DNA of 64,000 nucleotides from Pelagihabitans sp947500445 (GCF_050589625.1 NZ_JBNGOP010000010.1:62001-126000); one strand, 5' to 3'. Numbered from the stretch's first letter, positions 1-9,968 are shown. The notes: generated from the letters alone by a model not told the origin. Translations and numbers: made by a program.

Positions 1-1514
1 CGGCATACCAAAATTTAGGAACCGTTTTCAACTACGGACAACGTTTTGAACAAGCCGTCGAATATTACCTGAAAGCCCTGGACCTTGGTGAAAAAAATAA
101 GGATACCAGCAGTTTGGGCAAAATATACTCCAACCTGGGAGGCATTCATGCCCGCTTGGGAAATACCGATAAGGCCAGTCGTTTTTTGAATAGCGCGCTA
201 CTTTTCCTCAAGGACGAGGAACCGCAAAAAATGCAAGTTGTTACCAATTTGGCGGGAGTAGCCTTTAACAATGGTCAACTGGATGAAGCGATCTCCCTTA
301 CCCTGGAAGCGGAGCAATTGGCCGTCAACAATAAGATCCCTATTTTTTTGGGAACCATATATTCCAATCTCTGTAATTTTTATTTGGAGAAAAAGGAGTT
401 CGATACCTCCATCGCCTATGGAGAAAAAGGACTTGAAAACAAAAAACGGTTTGGAAAAAATACCGATGTGGTCGTCAACAACATTGCATATGCCTATTTG
501 CAACAGGGCAGGCCCGATGCCGCAATTGCCTATTTAGAGACCATACCCAAAAATGCACAGGCCGATGTACGCGTGTTGGCTTACAATAATTTACGAGAGG
601 CCTATGAATTGCAAAACAAGCCTACAACGGCACTTCGCTATGCCAATTTGTATGCCAGCTTAAAGGATTCAATCGTGAACGCCTCGCAAGCAAAGCAAGT
701 TGCAGAGCTGAGCGAAAAGTACGAATCCGAAAAAAAAGAACAACAAATAGAGGTGCTTCGTACAAAGGACGCTTTGAACAATAGCAAGATAAAGACCCAA
801 CGGGCGTATTTTTTGACTACCGCCATTCTAGGATTATTGCTCTTGATTTCCGTTTTTTTCTGGTATCGCGAGCAACGGACAAAACAGTCGTTGAAAACGG
901 CCCAAATTCGCCACAGATTATTACAAACGCAGCTGAACCCACATTTTTTGTTCCATGCGCTGAATAGCATCCAGAGTTTTATTTTCAAGGGGAAGAAAGA
1001 AGAGTCGGTCGGTTATTTGGGAAGCTTTAGCAAGCTGATGCGATCAATTTTGGAAAGCTCCGATCAGGACTTTATAACCATTGAAGAAGACATAAAGGCC
1101 TTACGGGCCTATTTGGAACTACAAAAACTCAATACCAACGATGCATGGGGTTTTGAAATCGATGTTGCCGATAGTGTGAAGGACGAAATGCTGCTTATTC
1201 CCCCAATGTTTACCCAGCCCTATGTGGAAAATGCCGTTTTACATGGGTTGAAAGGTACCGCGGACGGTATGGTAACCGTGCGCTATGGATTGAAGCAAAA
1301 CCGATTGGAGATCGAAGTTTCCGACAATGGTAAAGGCCCCCGACCGGAGCAGAAAAATGCCAATCAGCTGCATCGGTCCATGAGCACCAAAATCCTGGAT
1401 AACCGTATCGAAAATCTTAAAAAAACACATCGCTTTCATTGCAAGGTGAAAACGACATATGCCGATAACGGAACCAAGGTGTATCTTAGTTTTCCAATGA
1501 AATACGACATCTAA
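1..1514 (+). CDS. TPR sensor histidine kinase, LytS type (5' truncated)
   Basis: The reading frame is open from base 3, so the gene begins before the window and about 503 residues are visible. The N-terminal part is a series of TPR repeats (A/G-F-Y spaced helices). One membrane segment follows near bases 810-865, then a LytS-type kinase domain: the phospho-acceptor His lies in NPHFLFHALNS, the N-box is PYVENAVLHGL and the G-box is SDNGKG. This domain order (sensory TPR, one TM, HisKA-like PF06580) is typical of Bacteroidota kinases that act on LytTR regulators. The regulator gene starts 26 bp downstream, so the two form one signalling unit. The signal is unknown. Confidence 0.93.
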   Translation, partial: AYQNLGTVFNYGQRFEQAVEYYLKALDLGEKNKDTSSLGKIYSNLGGIHARLGNTDKASRFLNSALLFLKDEEPQKMQVVTNLAGVAFNNGQLDEAISLTLEAEQLAVNNKIPIFLGTIYSNLCNFYLEKKEFDTSIAYGEKGLENKKRFGKNTDVVVNNIAYAYLQQGRPDAAIAYLETIPKNAQADVRVLAYNNLREAYELQNKPTTALRYANLYASLKDSIVNASQAKQVAELSEKYESEKKEQQIEVLRTKDALNNSKIKTQRAYFLTTAILGLLLLISVFFWYREQRTKQSLKTAQIRHRLLQTQLNPHFLFHALNSIQSFIFKGKKEESVGYLGSFSKLMRSILESSDQDFITIEEDIKALRAYLELQKLNTNDAWGFEIDVADSVKDEMLLIPPMFTQPYVENAVLHGLKGTADGMVTVRYGLKQNRLEIEVSDNGKGPRPEQKNANQLHRSMSTKILDNRIENLKKTHRFHCKVKTTYADNGTKVYLSFPMKYDI

Positions 1515-1540
1515 TGGCCGATCCACCGTACTTTTGAGTT

Positions 1541-2293
1541 ATGGAGAAACCGCTTTCATGCATTATTATCGAGGACGATACCTTTGCGGCCGAAATGGCC
1601 GAGGACATCATTTTGGGCCATTTCAAAAATGTAGCGATTACCGATATCATTTCCGACGTAGCCACGGCACTGCTACGTTTACAGGAAAAGCAACCCGATT
1701 TTGTGATACTCGATGTCAACCTAAAGGACGGCAATGCCTTCGAGTTATTGAAGGGGTTGCCCCAAATTAACTTCAAGATTATTTTCACCACTTCTTTTGA
1801 TAAGTATGCCGTATGGGCCTTTCGTTTCAGTGCATTGGATTATCTGCTCAAACCCTACCTGCCTTCCGATCTGGTGCAAGCCGTGGAAAAAGTGATTTCG
1901 GCTTTGGACCATGCCGTGTATACGGAACAATGGAGTGCTTTTTATCATAATCTCGACACTTCGGATGCCGACAGGAAACTGGTATTGAAAAATTTGGACG
2001 CTATTCATATCGTAGCGGTCAAAGACATCGTTTATATTGCATCGGACAATAACTATTCCCAGTTTTATTTGAAGGACGATAGAAAACTGCTCGCCTCAAA
2101 AACATTGAAAACGTATGAGGAGCAACTCAAGGACAGTGGTTTTTTGAGGGTACACCAACGTTTTTTGATCAACATGGACCATATCAGATCTTACCATAAA
2201 AAGAACGATATGTTGCTTCTTTCCGGAAACAGGGAAGTTCCGGTCTCCCAAAGCCGAAAAGCGGTTCTGACCCGTTTTCTCGATCGTCTTTAA
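1541..2293 (+). CDS. LytTR family response regulator
   Basis: This 250-residue protein has an N-terminal receiver domain with an acidic pocket (E11, D12, D13), the predicted phosphorylated Asp at D58 (VILDVNL) and the conserved Lys in LLKPYLP. A C-terminal LytTR DNA-binding domain runs from about residue 145 (motifs ASDNNYSQFYL and VHQRFLINMDHI). It is the partner of the kinase just upstream. LytTR regulators bind short direct repeats in promoters; its targets cannot be named from here. A second pair of the same type, in the opposite gene order, lies at 51.5-54.3 kb. Confidence 0.95.
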   Translation: MEKPLSCIIIEDDTFAAEMAEDIILGHFKNVAITDIISDVATALLRLQEKQPDFVILDVNLKDGNAFELLKGLPQINFKIIFTTSFDKYAVWAFRFSALDYLLKPYLPSDLVQAVEKVISALDHAVYTEQWSAFYHNLDTSDADRKLVLKNLDAIHIVAVKDIVYIASDNNYSQFYLKDDRKLLASKTLKTYEEQLKDSGFLRVHQRFLINMDHIRSYHKKNDMLLLSGNREVPVSQSRKAVLTRFLDRL

Positions 2294-2415
2294 AAAATTC
2301 TCGATCGGAATTATCAAATTCTAAACCATCGGTATCAAACGCTCATTGGGCACCGTAACGGCTTTGTTATGGCCTATATTTAGTATGGTTTTTGTACTAC
2401 AATAAGAAAACGACA

Positions 2416-3672
2416 ATGGGGAACGGCATATCAAAATTACTATTGGCACTACTGGTTTTAGGGGTTACACATACCTCTGAGGCACAGCTTTGGAAGAAGA
2501 TCAAACAAAAAGCATCGGAAAAGGTTGAAGAACAGGTGGATCGAAAGATCGACGACGTATTGGAGGGTGAAAAGAAACCCCAAAAAAAGAAGGATACGGA
2601 AAAGGACACCGATAAAGAACGATCGGATTCCGATAGGCCCGAAAACGCAAAAACGGAAACGGGTACAACTAAAAATGAAGTTGAGGTTTGGCGCAACTAT
2701 AAATTTGTTCCGGGCGAAAAGGTGGTGTTTTATGATGATTTAAAGCGGGAAGAAGTGGGTGAATTCCCCTCGAGATGGGATTTGGTCTCCGGAAGTGCGG
2801 AGGTGGTCCGTTTAAATGATGACAACACGATCATGGGGCTGGCAACGTATAACAACAGGGTAACCCCCTTGTTCGAAAAAAGCGGCTACCTATCGGATGA
2901 GTTCACTATTGAATTCGATGTCTTCATCGATGATTTGAGCAGGGAAAACAATAATTCATGGGCCTATTACAACTTGTATTTTGGTGAAGATAATTACCGG
3001 GAACCTAACGAATACCCGAATGTGAATTTGGCTTTTAGGAGTGGAAAAACGGAAGGGCATGTCGGGGATTATACATTCCCGCTAGAAGAAGTTTCCTTGG
3101 GAGAATTGAATGGGTGGCACCACATCTCCCTTTCCTATTACAAGGGAAAATTTAAACTCTATTATGACGAAAAAAGAATTGCCAACCTACCCAAGATCAA
3201 TGTTGTGCCAAAAGCATTTGCTATTGATTTTGAAGGACATGCATCGGCCGGTTTGGATGACGTTAAAATCGCCATTAAAAATATACGCATCGCCCATGGT
3301 GGGGGCGAAATGTACAAACGTATCGTATCGGACGGCAGCTATGTGACCAATGGTATTTTGTTCGATTCGGGAAAGGCAACGTTGAAAAAAGAGTCACTGG
3401 GCGTGCTGAACAAACTGACCAGCCTGATGAAAGACAATAGCGATTGGAATTTTCTGGTAGTGGGCCATACCGACGCTGATGGCGATGAAGCGGACAACAT
3501 GAAATTATCAAAGGCCAGGGCGGCCGCGGTAAAAGCGCAAATGATCCAAAATGGGGTCGCGGCGGAAAGGATTACCACCGAAGGCAAAGGAGAGGGCGAA
3601 TTGTTGAACGGCAATACCACACCAGAGGAAAAGGCGACCAACCGCAGGGTGGAATTTATCCTAAAAAAATAA
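2416..3672 (+). CDS. OmpA-family outer-membrane/cell-wall anchoring protein
   Basis: I chose the ATG at 2416 because it directly precedes a signal peptide (MGNGISKLLLALLVLG, cut near SEAQ); an upstream in-frame TTG at 2392 is less likely. The mature protein begins with a highly charged K/E/D segment (about residues 35-80), likely a linker or coiled coil. A jelly-roll-like middle follows (IEFDVFIDD, WHHISLSYYKGKFKLYYD), resembling LamG/laminin-type domains. The C-terminus, about 110 residues, is an OmpA domain (VVGHTDADGD, LSKARAAAV, TTEGKGE) that would bind peptidoglycan. The next gene starts 4 bp after the stop, so they are probably co-transcribed. Confidence 0.85.
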   Translation: MGNGISKLLLALLVLGVTHTSEAQLWKKIKQKASEKVEEQVDRKIDDVLEGEKKPQKKKDTEKDTDKERSDSDRPENAKTETGTTKNEVEVWRNYKFVPGEKVVFYDDLKREEVGEFPSRWDLVSGSAEVVRLNDDNTIMGLATYNNRVTPLFEKSGYLSDEFTIEFDVFIDDLSRENNNSWAYYNLYFGEDNYREPNEYPNVNLAFRSGKTEGHVGDYTFPLEEVSLGELNGWHHISLSYYKGKFKLYYDEKRIANLPKINVVPKAFAIDFEGHASAGLDDVKIAIKNIRIAHGGGEMYKRIVSDGSYVTNGILFDSGKATLKKESLGVLNKLTSLMKDNSDWNFLVVGHTDADGDEADNMKLSKARAAAVKAQMIQNGVAAERITTEGKGEGELLNGNTTPEEKATNRRVEFILKK

Positions 3673-3676
3673 TAAG

Positions 3677-4375
3677 ATGACAAACAGTAAAATTCTGGTA
3701 GGTATCGCCTTGCTATGCGCGACAGTGGCCATAAGTGCCCAAGAATGCAAATCGGCCGTGTTTTTTAAGGAAGGTTCGGTACTTACCTATACCCAGTACA
3801 CCAAAAAGGGCAAGGTGCAGGGGACCAACTCGCACGAAACCCTAAAAGTGGAGCAGATTGACGGCGGTATGGAAGCGGAGTTCAAGACCGTAGTGTACGA
3901 CAAAAAGGGCAAGGAAACGTTCAGCGCAAATTATGGTGCCGGGTGCAAAAATGGGCTGTTTACAATTGATATGATGCGTTTTGTGGATATGGGAAAATTG
4001 TCCGAGCACAATGCCGATGACGTGGAACTAAAAGTAGATGGGTCCGTGCTATCCTTCCACACGAACGTAAGCCCGGGCGATATGCTGGAAGATGGGGACA
4101 TTTCCATAAAAGTGAACAAGAGCGGTTTTACTTTGGTGACCATGACGTTCAATGTTTTTAATAGAAAGATACACGAGAAGGAGCAATTGACGACCCCGGC
4201 CGGAACCTTTGATTGCCAGGTGGTCACCTTTGATTTTGAATCTAAGATCGGGATCATAAAAATAAAGGGCACCGGTAAGGAATGGTATTTGGACGATAGG
4301 GCGGTGGTACGTTCCGAGTCATACAATAAAAATGGAAAGCTTATCGATTATTACGAACTGTCGGAAATCCGGTAA
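3677..4375 (+). CDS. TapB-like secreted protein
   Basis: This 232-residue protein has a signal peptide (MTNSKILVGIALLCATVAISAQ). The rest is predicted beta-rich and resembles the DUF3108/TapB-like group, with the typical late segment GTFDCQVVTFDFESK followed by GTGKEWYLDDRAVVRSES. Such proteins are periplasmic or outer-membrane associated and poorly characterised. It follows the OmpA-family gene by 4 bp, which suggests an operon and an envelope role. Family assignment is by pattern recognition only. Confidence 0.65.
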   Translation: MTNSKILVGIALLCATVAISAQECKSAVFFKEGSVLTYTQYTKKGKVQGTNSHETLKVEQIDGGMEAEFKTVVYDKKGKETFSANYGAGCKNGLFTIDMMRFVDMGKLSEHNADDVELKVDGSVLSFHTNVSPGDMLEDGDISIKVNKSGFTLVTMTFNVFNRKIHEKEQLTTPAGTFDCQVVTFDFESKIGIIKIKGTGKEWYLDDRAVVRSESYNKNGKLIDYYELSEIR

Positions 4376-4501
4376 CATGGCCTTCTCGGGTAACCTTCCG
4401 CGGGTAAAAGGTGTTTGGCCCTTTGTTGGCAAAGGAACGCTTAAATACCCCGTTCCAATGAAAATAGGTGCCAAAACCGCCCGCTAACCACAATAACTTC
4501 T

Positions 4502-4509
4502 TAAATTTG
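4502..4509 (+). promoter_or_regulatory. Putative -7 promoter box for aspS
   Basis: TAAATTTG matches the Bacteroidota -7 consensus TAnnTTTG exactly and ends 20 bp before the aspS ATG. I see no clear TTG -33 box at the usual distance, so this is a partial promoter call. Confidence 0.5.
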
Positions 4510-4529
4510 CGCCTTAAAATCGCACTGCC

Positions 4530-6287
4530 ATGTACAGAAGCCATAATTGTGGGGAGTTAAGGGAATCGGACATTGAAAAAGAGGTGACCCTCTCCGGATG
4601 GGTACAAAAAACCAGGGACAAAGGTTTTGTCGCTTGGGTAGACCTCCGCGATCGTTACGGCATAACCCAATTGGTATTCGACCAGGACCGTACTTCCGAA
4701 ACATTATTGGAGCAGGCCCGAAATTTGGGCAGGGAGTTTGTGATCCAAGTAAAAGGACAGGTCATTGAACGGGCATCAAAAAACCCGAATTTGCCCACTG
4801 GAAATATAGAAGTACTGGTCACGGCACTCACGGTACTGAACCAAAGCGAAACACCGCCCTTTACCATCGAAAACGAGACCGATGGGGGCGAAGATCTTCG
4901 AATGAAGTTCCGTTATTTGGACATCCGTAGAAATCCCGTAAAAGAGAACCTCATTTTTCGCAGTAAGGTGGCCATGGAGGTCCGAAAATACCTTTCCGAT
5001 GCCGGTTTTATAGAAGTAGAGACCCCTTATTTGATCAAATCCACCCCGGAGGGCGCCCGCGATTTTGTAGTGCCGAGCCGTATGAACGAAGGACAGTTTT
5101 ACGCGCTGCCACAATCGCCACAGACCTTCAAACAACTACTGATGGTCGGTGGTCTGGACAAGTATTTCCAGATCGTAAAGTGTTTTCGGGACGAAGATCT
5201 ACGGGCCGATAGACAACCGGAATTTACCCAGATCGATTGCGAAATGGCCTTTGTGGAACAAGAAGATATTTTGGATGCCTTTGAAGGGCTTACCAAATAC
5301 CTCTTAAAGGAAATCAACGGTGTGGACATCGAGAAATTTCCAAGAATGACCTACGATGCCGCCATGAAAAAATACGGTAACGACAAGCCGGACATTCGAT
5401 TCGGAATGGAATTTGGCGAGCTCAACAGTGTTGCCCAACACAAAGCGTTCAACGTGTTCAACAACGCCGAGCTCGTGGTGGGTATTGCCGTTCCCGGTGC
5501 CAATAGCTATACCCGAAAAGAGATCGATAAACTTACCGATTGGGTAAAACGCCCGCAGGTAGGGGCTTTGGGCATGGTGTATTGCCGTTGTAATGACGAC
5601 GGCGGTTACAAATCGTCCGTAGACAAGTTTTATGATCAGGACGATCTGGCGCAATGGGCACAGGTAACGGGAGCAAAACCCGGAGATTTGATCTGCGTGC
5701 TTTCTGGGGATACCAATAAAGTACGGGCACAATTGAGCGCCCTGCGTATGGAACTGGCCGAACGTTTGGGCCTTAGGGACCCAAAAGAGTTCGCCCCGTT
5801 ATGGGTAATCGATTTTCCCCTGTTGGAATTGGACGAGGAAACCGGCCATTACCATGCCATGCACCACCCGTTTACCGCTCCAAAACCAGGGCAATTAAGC
5901 CTATTGGAAACGGATCCCGGTGCCGTACGGGCCAATGCCTATGATCTGGTATTGAACGGAAACGAGATCGGTGGGGGATCCATTCGTATCCACGACAAAC
6001 AAATGCAGGCCGTAATGTTCAAGCACCTAGGGTTTACGCCCGAAGCCGCCAAGGCGCAGTTTGGGTTTTTAATGGATGCCTTTCAATATGGGGCGCCACC
6101 ACACGGGGGCATTGCCTTTGGCTTGGATCGGTTGGTCGCCATTTTGGGCGGACAGGAAACCATCCGCGATTTTATCGCTTTCCCCAAGAACAACAGTGGT
6201 CGCGATGTGATGATCGATGCTCCGGCAACCATAGATGACGCGCAGTTGACAGAGCTCGGCCTTCGGTTGAACGTGCCGTTGGAATAG
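4530..6287 (+). CDS. aspS: Aspartyl-tRNA synthetase
   Basis: This 585-residue protein charges tRNA-Asp with aspartate in the cytosol. The N-terminal OB-fold anticodon-binding domain (about residues 1-105) is followed by the class II catalytic core. Motif 2 is FRDEDLRADRQPEFTQID, and motif 3 includes GIAFGLDRL near the C-terminus. The bacterial-type GAD insertion lies in between (about residues 280-410). FPLLELDEETGHYHAMHHPF is characteristic of bacterial AspRS. The length fits bacterial enzymes. The start is supported by the MYRSHNCGELR opening and the promoter box 20 bp upstream. Confidence 0.98.
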   Translation: MYRSHNCGELRESDIEKEVTLSGWVQKTRDKGFVAWVDLRDRYGITQLVFDQDRTSETLLEQARNLGREFVIQVKGQVIERASKNPNLPTGNIEVLVTALTVLNQSETPPFTIENETDGGEDLRMKFRYLDIRRNPVKENLIFRSKVAMEVRKYLSDAGFIEVETPYLIKSTPEGARDFVVPSRMNEGQFYALPQSPQTFKQLLMVGGLDKYFQIVKCFRDEDLRADRQPEFTQIDCEMAFVEQEDILDAFEGLTKYLLKEINGVDIEKFPRMTYDAAMKKYGNDKPDIRFGMEFGELNSVAQHKAFNVFNNAELVVGIAVPGANSYTRKEIDKLTDWVKRPQVGALGMVYCRCNDDGGYKSSVDKFYDQDDLAQWAQVTGAKPGDLICVLSGDTNKVRAQLSALRMELAERLGLRDPKEFAPLWVIDFPLLELDEETGHYHAMHHPFTAPKPGQLSLLETDPGAVRANAYDLVLNGNEIGGGSIRIHDKQMQAVMFKHLGFTPEAAKAQFGFLMDAFQYGAPPHGGIAFGLDRLVAILGGQETIRDFIAFPKNNSGRDVMIDAPATIDDAQLTELGLRLNVPLE

Positions 6288-6369
6288 CCAAATGTACCGT
6301 TCGTACCTTTTTTGGTATGGAGTGCGGTAACGGGACGAAAAGCGTTTGGTTTTATGCTTATTTTTAAGC

Positions 6370-6921
6370 ATGGGAAAAAAAAGAATCCTAAAACTGGGGC
6401 TGTTCATCGGTCTAGGGCTGTTGTTCATAGCCGTGTCCGGGTTTGGACTCCTGTACTATCAGGTGCAGGGAAAGTTTGATTTGGATACCGAAAAATATCC
6501 GCACCATATCGGGTATCTCTCTCCCGAAAACCCCGACTTTTCAAAGGATTTTAAGCGCTGTAGCGATCGGTTACCGATCGGTTTTTATCACAGTACCGCA
6601 CCCCATATTTACAAGAACGGCAAGCCCACGTTTCGAAAGTACGTTCAAGAACGGTATAACAGCGAGGGTTTTACCGATAGCGGTTACCTAAACCTAAGGT
6701 TTTTGATCGATTGCGAAGGCGATTTGGGCGATTTGGAAGTGAACGAACTGGACAACGATATGCAAGTGATCGATCTGGACGATGCCATGGTGGAGCAGTT
6801 GGTCGGTTTGACGATGCAACCTGAAAATTGGGCAAACTTGGAAAGAAAAGAACCAAGGGACCTGTATATGTATATCATCTTCAAATTGGAACATGGAAAA
6901 GTTGTGGAAATATTGCCTTAG
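6370..6921 (+). CDS. Single-pass membrane protein, TonB-C-terminal-like
   Basis: The start is placed at ATG 6370, which gives 183 residues (MGKKRILKLGLF...); a TTG at 6346 would only add a poor extension. One membrane anchor sits near residues 8-32. The C-terminal half (GYLNLRFLIDCEGDLGDLEV ... YMYIIFKLEHGKVVEILP) has the strand-helix-strand pattern of TonB C-terminal domains, but no experimental function is known to me. It overlaps the next gene by 29 bases, so the two are translationally coupled and likely work together. Function unassigned. Confidence 0.6.
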   Translation: MGKKRILKLGLFIGLGLLFIAVSGFGLLYYQVQGKFDLDTEKYPHHIGYLSPENPDFSKDFKRCSDRLPIGFYHSTAPHIYKNGKPTFRKYVQERYNSEGFTDSGYLNLRFLIDCEGDLGDLEVNELDNDMQVIDLDDAMVEQLVGLTMQPENWANLERKEPRDLYMYIIFKLEHGKVVEILP

Positions 6922-7735
6922 TATCGGTTTGGTCGTATGGGTCGTTTCCTGTGGCGAAAATAGTACGGTAAAAACCGCGGCCGTTCAGGACAAAGCGCTT
7001 GCCGAGCAGGTGTACGAGGAGGGATCCCACTTGTTGCAGGGCTCCCCGGAAAGCATGACCAGGATCGAAAAGGCGATCGCTTTGGATACCACCTATGCCG
7101 AGGCCATTCGGGAACTTTCCGTAGCCTATTTAAAACGGGGCATGCCCCATAAGTGGAAGCCTATTTTCGATAAGGCCGTGGAACATGATGCCGCAACCTG
7201 GCAACCATGGCGGGGTTATTTGTACCTCTGGTTTTATCGCGACTATAAAAAAGCCATTGCCGATTTTAATGCCTCCGATACCCTTACCCCTAATTTTATC
7301 GACCAACCACAAGGCCATAGTGTGGACTATTGGCGTGGTATCGCCTACCTTGGGCTTAAGGATTATAACAGTTCCATTGCGTATTGGAACAGGCACATCC
7401 AAAAAGAAACGGCCGAAACGGGGGAGGACTGGGTGGAGATCAACGCATTTCTCTATCGCGGCATCGCCCATTACGAATCCGGTGATACCCAAAAGGCCCT
7501 TTTGGATTTCGATAAGGTGATCGGCCTGTTCAAACAGTCTGCCGATGCCAAATACTATAAGGCCAAAGTGCTATTCGAAAGAGAGGACTACGATGCCGCG
7601 GAAGCCCTTGTAAACGACGCCATCACCGATTATAACGGTGGTTTTTACAACCAAAGGAACTATGTAGAGACCTTGCGGCAACTATATCCCGTTGATCTGA
7701 AAACGCTAAAAGAATCGATTCTTCGGCAGAAATAA
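6893..7735 (+). CDS. TPR-repeat lipoprotein
   Basis: This 280-residue protein has a lipoprotein signal (lipobox VVSC, Cys at about residue 20) followed by TPR helices (AEAIRELSVAYLKRG, WRGIAYLGLKDYNSSIAYWNR, FLYRGIAHYESGDTQKALLDFDK). It should be anchored in the envelope as a protein-protein interaction scaffold. Its start lies inside the end of the preceding TonB-like gene, so the pair is probably a functional unit. No partner can be named. Confidence 0.75.
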   Translation: MEKLWKYCLSIGLVVWVVSCGENSTVKTAAVQDKALAEQVYEEGSHLLQGSPESMTRIEKAIALDTTYAEAIRELSVAYLKRGMPHKWKPIFDKAVEHDAATWQPWRGYLYLWFYRDYKKAIADFNASDTLTPNFIDQPQGHSVDYWRGIAYLGLKDYNSSIAYWNRHIQKETAETGEDWVEINAFLYRGIAHYESGDTQKALLDFDKVIGLFKQSADAKYYKAKVLFEREDYDAAEALVNDAITDYNGGFYNQRNYVETLRQLYPVDLKTLKESILRQK

Positions 7736-7765
7736 ATACCTTTACTTTAATTGAAAGTAACGTGT

Positions 7766-9547
7766 ATGGCCGGCCGATACCATAAGCTATTTAGTGCTTT
7801 TCTGAAATGGAGGTACAAAAATATCTCCAATAAGACTTTTACACACATCCTTAGTGTGGCGGTCGGTTTTTTGGCGGGCCTGGTTTCGGTTACCTTAAAG
7901 AACACCACCTATTTTATCGCTTCGATTTTGGAAAAGGGTATCCTACGGTCGAACGGACTCTATTTTATCCTACCCATTTTGGGGCTTACCTTGGTGTATT
8001 TGTATGTAAAGTTTGTGCATAAGGAAAAGTTGCGCCATGCCATTTCGGCGATCCTGTTCGCGCTTTCCAAAAAAAAGGCGATCATTGCGCCAAAACAGAT
8101 CTATGTGCAAATGATCGCTGCCCCATTGACCGTGGGGTTCGGCGGTTCCGTAGGGCTATTGGGTCCGGCCGTTGCCGGTGGGGCCACCTTAAGTTCCAAC
8201 CTTGGGCGCTTGTTCCATATCAATGCCAAAACACGTTCGCTGTTGATCGCTTGTGCTTCGGCCGGTGCCATTGCCTCAATTTTTCAGTCGCCCATCGCCG
8301 CCATTATTTTTGCAGTGGAAGTGTTTAGTATGGACCTGACCCTGCTTTCGGTACTTCCCCTATTGCTCGCCTCGATTTCCGGAGTGTTGACCTCCTATTT
8401 CTTCTTGGGAAACGAGGTGCTTTTTAGTTTTACCATCAGTCGGGCGTTCGAAGTAAAGGATACCTTGTTCTACATTGTTTTGGGTGTTGGAACCGGTTTT
8501 GCCTCGATCTATTTTACAAAAATGTATTTTGGCATCTTACGCCTATTTAAACCGTTAAAAAGCCCCAAATACCGCCTGTTGGTCGGAGGTTTGGCCATAG
8601 GGGCCATGCTTTATTTTATTCCCCCGCTTTACGGGGAGGGATTTGGGTTCATCAATAAACTGCTCGATGGCGATCATGTGGCCGCCTTGGGAAAAACACC
8701 CTTCGATGCCTTTATCGGAAACAGTTGGGTGGTGATCGCCCTACTGACAGGCATAACCATTTTTAAGGCAGTGGCAATGACCCTTACCTTGGCAGCCGGA
8801 GGCGCGGGGGGAACCTTTATTCCCACAATGGTGATGGGCAGTGCCCTAGGCAACGTAGTGGCGAAAATTATCAACAACCTAGGTTTGGGGTTCGCGGTAT
8901 CGGAGAGTAATTTTACGCTGATCGGAATGGCCGGTCTTATCGCCGGGGTGTTGCACGCGCCCTTGACCGCTATATTTTTGATTGCCGAGATTACCGGAGG
9001 ATATGGGTTGTTCGTTCCCTTGATGATTACCGCTTCCATATCGTACCTGATCATGAAAAACGCCATGAACCATACCATTTACACCAAGGAATTGGCGGAA
9101 AGCGGTGCACTGTTGACGCATAATAAAGATCAATCGGTATTGACCTTGATGCAGCTTGACGACGTGATCGAACAGAATTTTAAAGTGGTCACCCCGGAAA
9201 TGACCTTAGGGGAAATGTTGCACCAATCGGTGGCAAAGTCGGCCCGGAATATTTTTCCGGTAGTCGATGAAAAAGAAGCCTTGGTAGGCATTGTGCTTTT
9301 GGACGATATTCGGGAATTTATGTTCGACACTTCCCTATACCGGAATACCAAGGTAGAAACCTTTATGCACAACGCCCCCGAACATATCTTCTATGAAAAA
9401 GACGACATGAAAAGGGTAATGCACAAATTTCAAAGCAGTGGGGCTTGGAACCTTCCGGTGGTAAAGGGAGGAAAATATTATGGTTTTGTTTCAAAATCAA
9501 AATTATTAACCGCCTATCGAAAGGAGCTGGTGAGCTTTACCGCCTAG
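7766..9547 (+). CDS. ClC-family chloride channel/transporter with CBS pair
   Basis: Start ATG 7766 (593 residues); a TTG at 7751 would add five residues. Residues about 20-430 form the ClC membrane core with the motifs GFGGSVGLLGPAV and GGTFIPTMV. Residues about 455-590 hold two CBS domains that usually sense nucleotides. An oddity: the first motif is normally G-(R/L)-E-G-P, with the Glu acting as the external gate and proton-coupling residue. Here that residue is Leu132 (codon TTG at 8159). This would favour passive anion conduction over Cl-/H+ exchange if family rules hold. Confidence 0.93.
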   Translation: MAGRYHKLFSAFLKWRYKNISNKTFTHILSVAVGFLAGLVSVTLKNTTYFIASILEKGILRSNGLYFILPILGLTLVYLYVKFVHKEKLRHAISAILFALSKKKAIIAPKQIYVQMIAAPLTVGFGGSVGLLGPAVAGGATLSSNLGRLFHINAKTRSLLIACASAGAIASIFQSPIAAIIFAVEVFSMDLTLLSVLPLLLASISGVLTSYFFLGNEVLFSFTISRAFEVKDTLFYIVLGVGTGFASIYFTKMYFGILRLFKPLKSPKYRLLVGGLAIGAMLYFIPPLYGEGFGFINKLLDGDHVAALGKTPFDAFIGNSWVVIALLTGITIFKAVAMTLTLAAGGAGGTFIPTMVMGSALGNVVAKIINNLGLGFAVSESNFTLIGMAGLIAGVLHAPLTAIFLIAEITGGYGLFVPLMITASISYLIMKNAMNHTIYTKELAESGALLTHNKDQSVLTLMQLDDVIEQNFKVVTPEMTLGEMLHQSVAKSARNIFPVVDEKEALVGIVLLDDIREFMFDTSLYRNTKVETFMHNAPEHIFYEKDDMKRVMHKFQSSGAWNLPVVKGGKYYGFVSKSKLLTAYRKELVSFTA

Positions 9548-9579
9548 CGGGGAATAAACCGCGACAATAAAAAGAAAGG

Positions 9580-9849
9580 ATGAAATATATTATTGTACTT
9601 ATCGTTTTTGCCGCTTTCGGCTGTATCGGATATGGATTTTCCATCAAAGAGACCGCGGAGCTACTTTCCAACAGATTCATCGGCAGTGGGGTGGTACTGT
9701 TATTTTTGGTAGCCATGCCCTTGTTCCTCATAAAAGAGAGTAAGGGAAAAAAAATGAAGGACTATATGCTCAACGAGGAGAATATCCTAAAAATGAACAA
9801 AAGGGAGAAGGAAAAGTCTAAGCGTCAGGGTCTTAAATCCAAAAAATGA
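9580..9849 (+). CDS. Small two-helix membrane protein, unknown
   Basis: This 89-residue protein has two hydrophobic segments (about residues 2-20 and 36-54) and a very basic Lys-rich tail (KKMKDYMLNEENILKMNKREKEKSKRQ and on). It sits 32 bp after the ClC gene on the same strand, with a purine-rich AAAGAAAGG stretch before its ATG, so co-transcription is plausible. I do not recognise a named family; an accessory role for the ClC protein is only a guess from position. Confidence 0.6.
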   Translation: MKYIIVLIVFAAFGCIGYGFSIKETAELLSNRFIGSGVVLLFLVAMPLFLIKESKGKKMKDYMLNEENILKMNKREKEKSKRQGLKSKK

Positions 9850-9968
9850 CCAAATTATGGGCAAGCGATCCAAAAAATTTTTAACTTTAAAATGCTATTG
9901 ATAAATCAAATGTTTTGGAGCACGGTTGAAACGCTTCCAATGGGTTGAAAACGTTTGGCCGGCCTACA

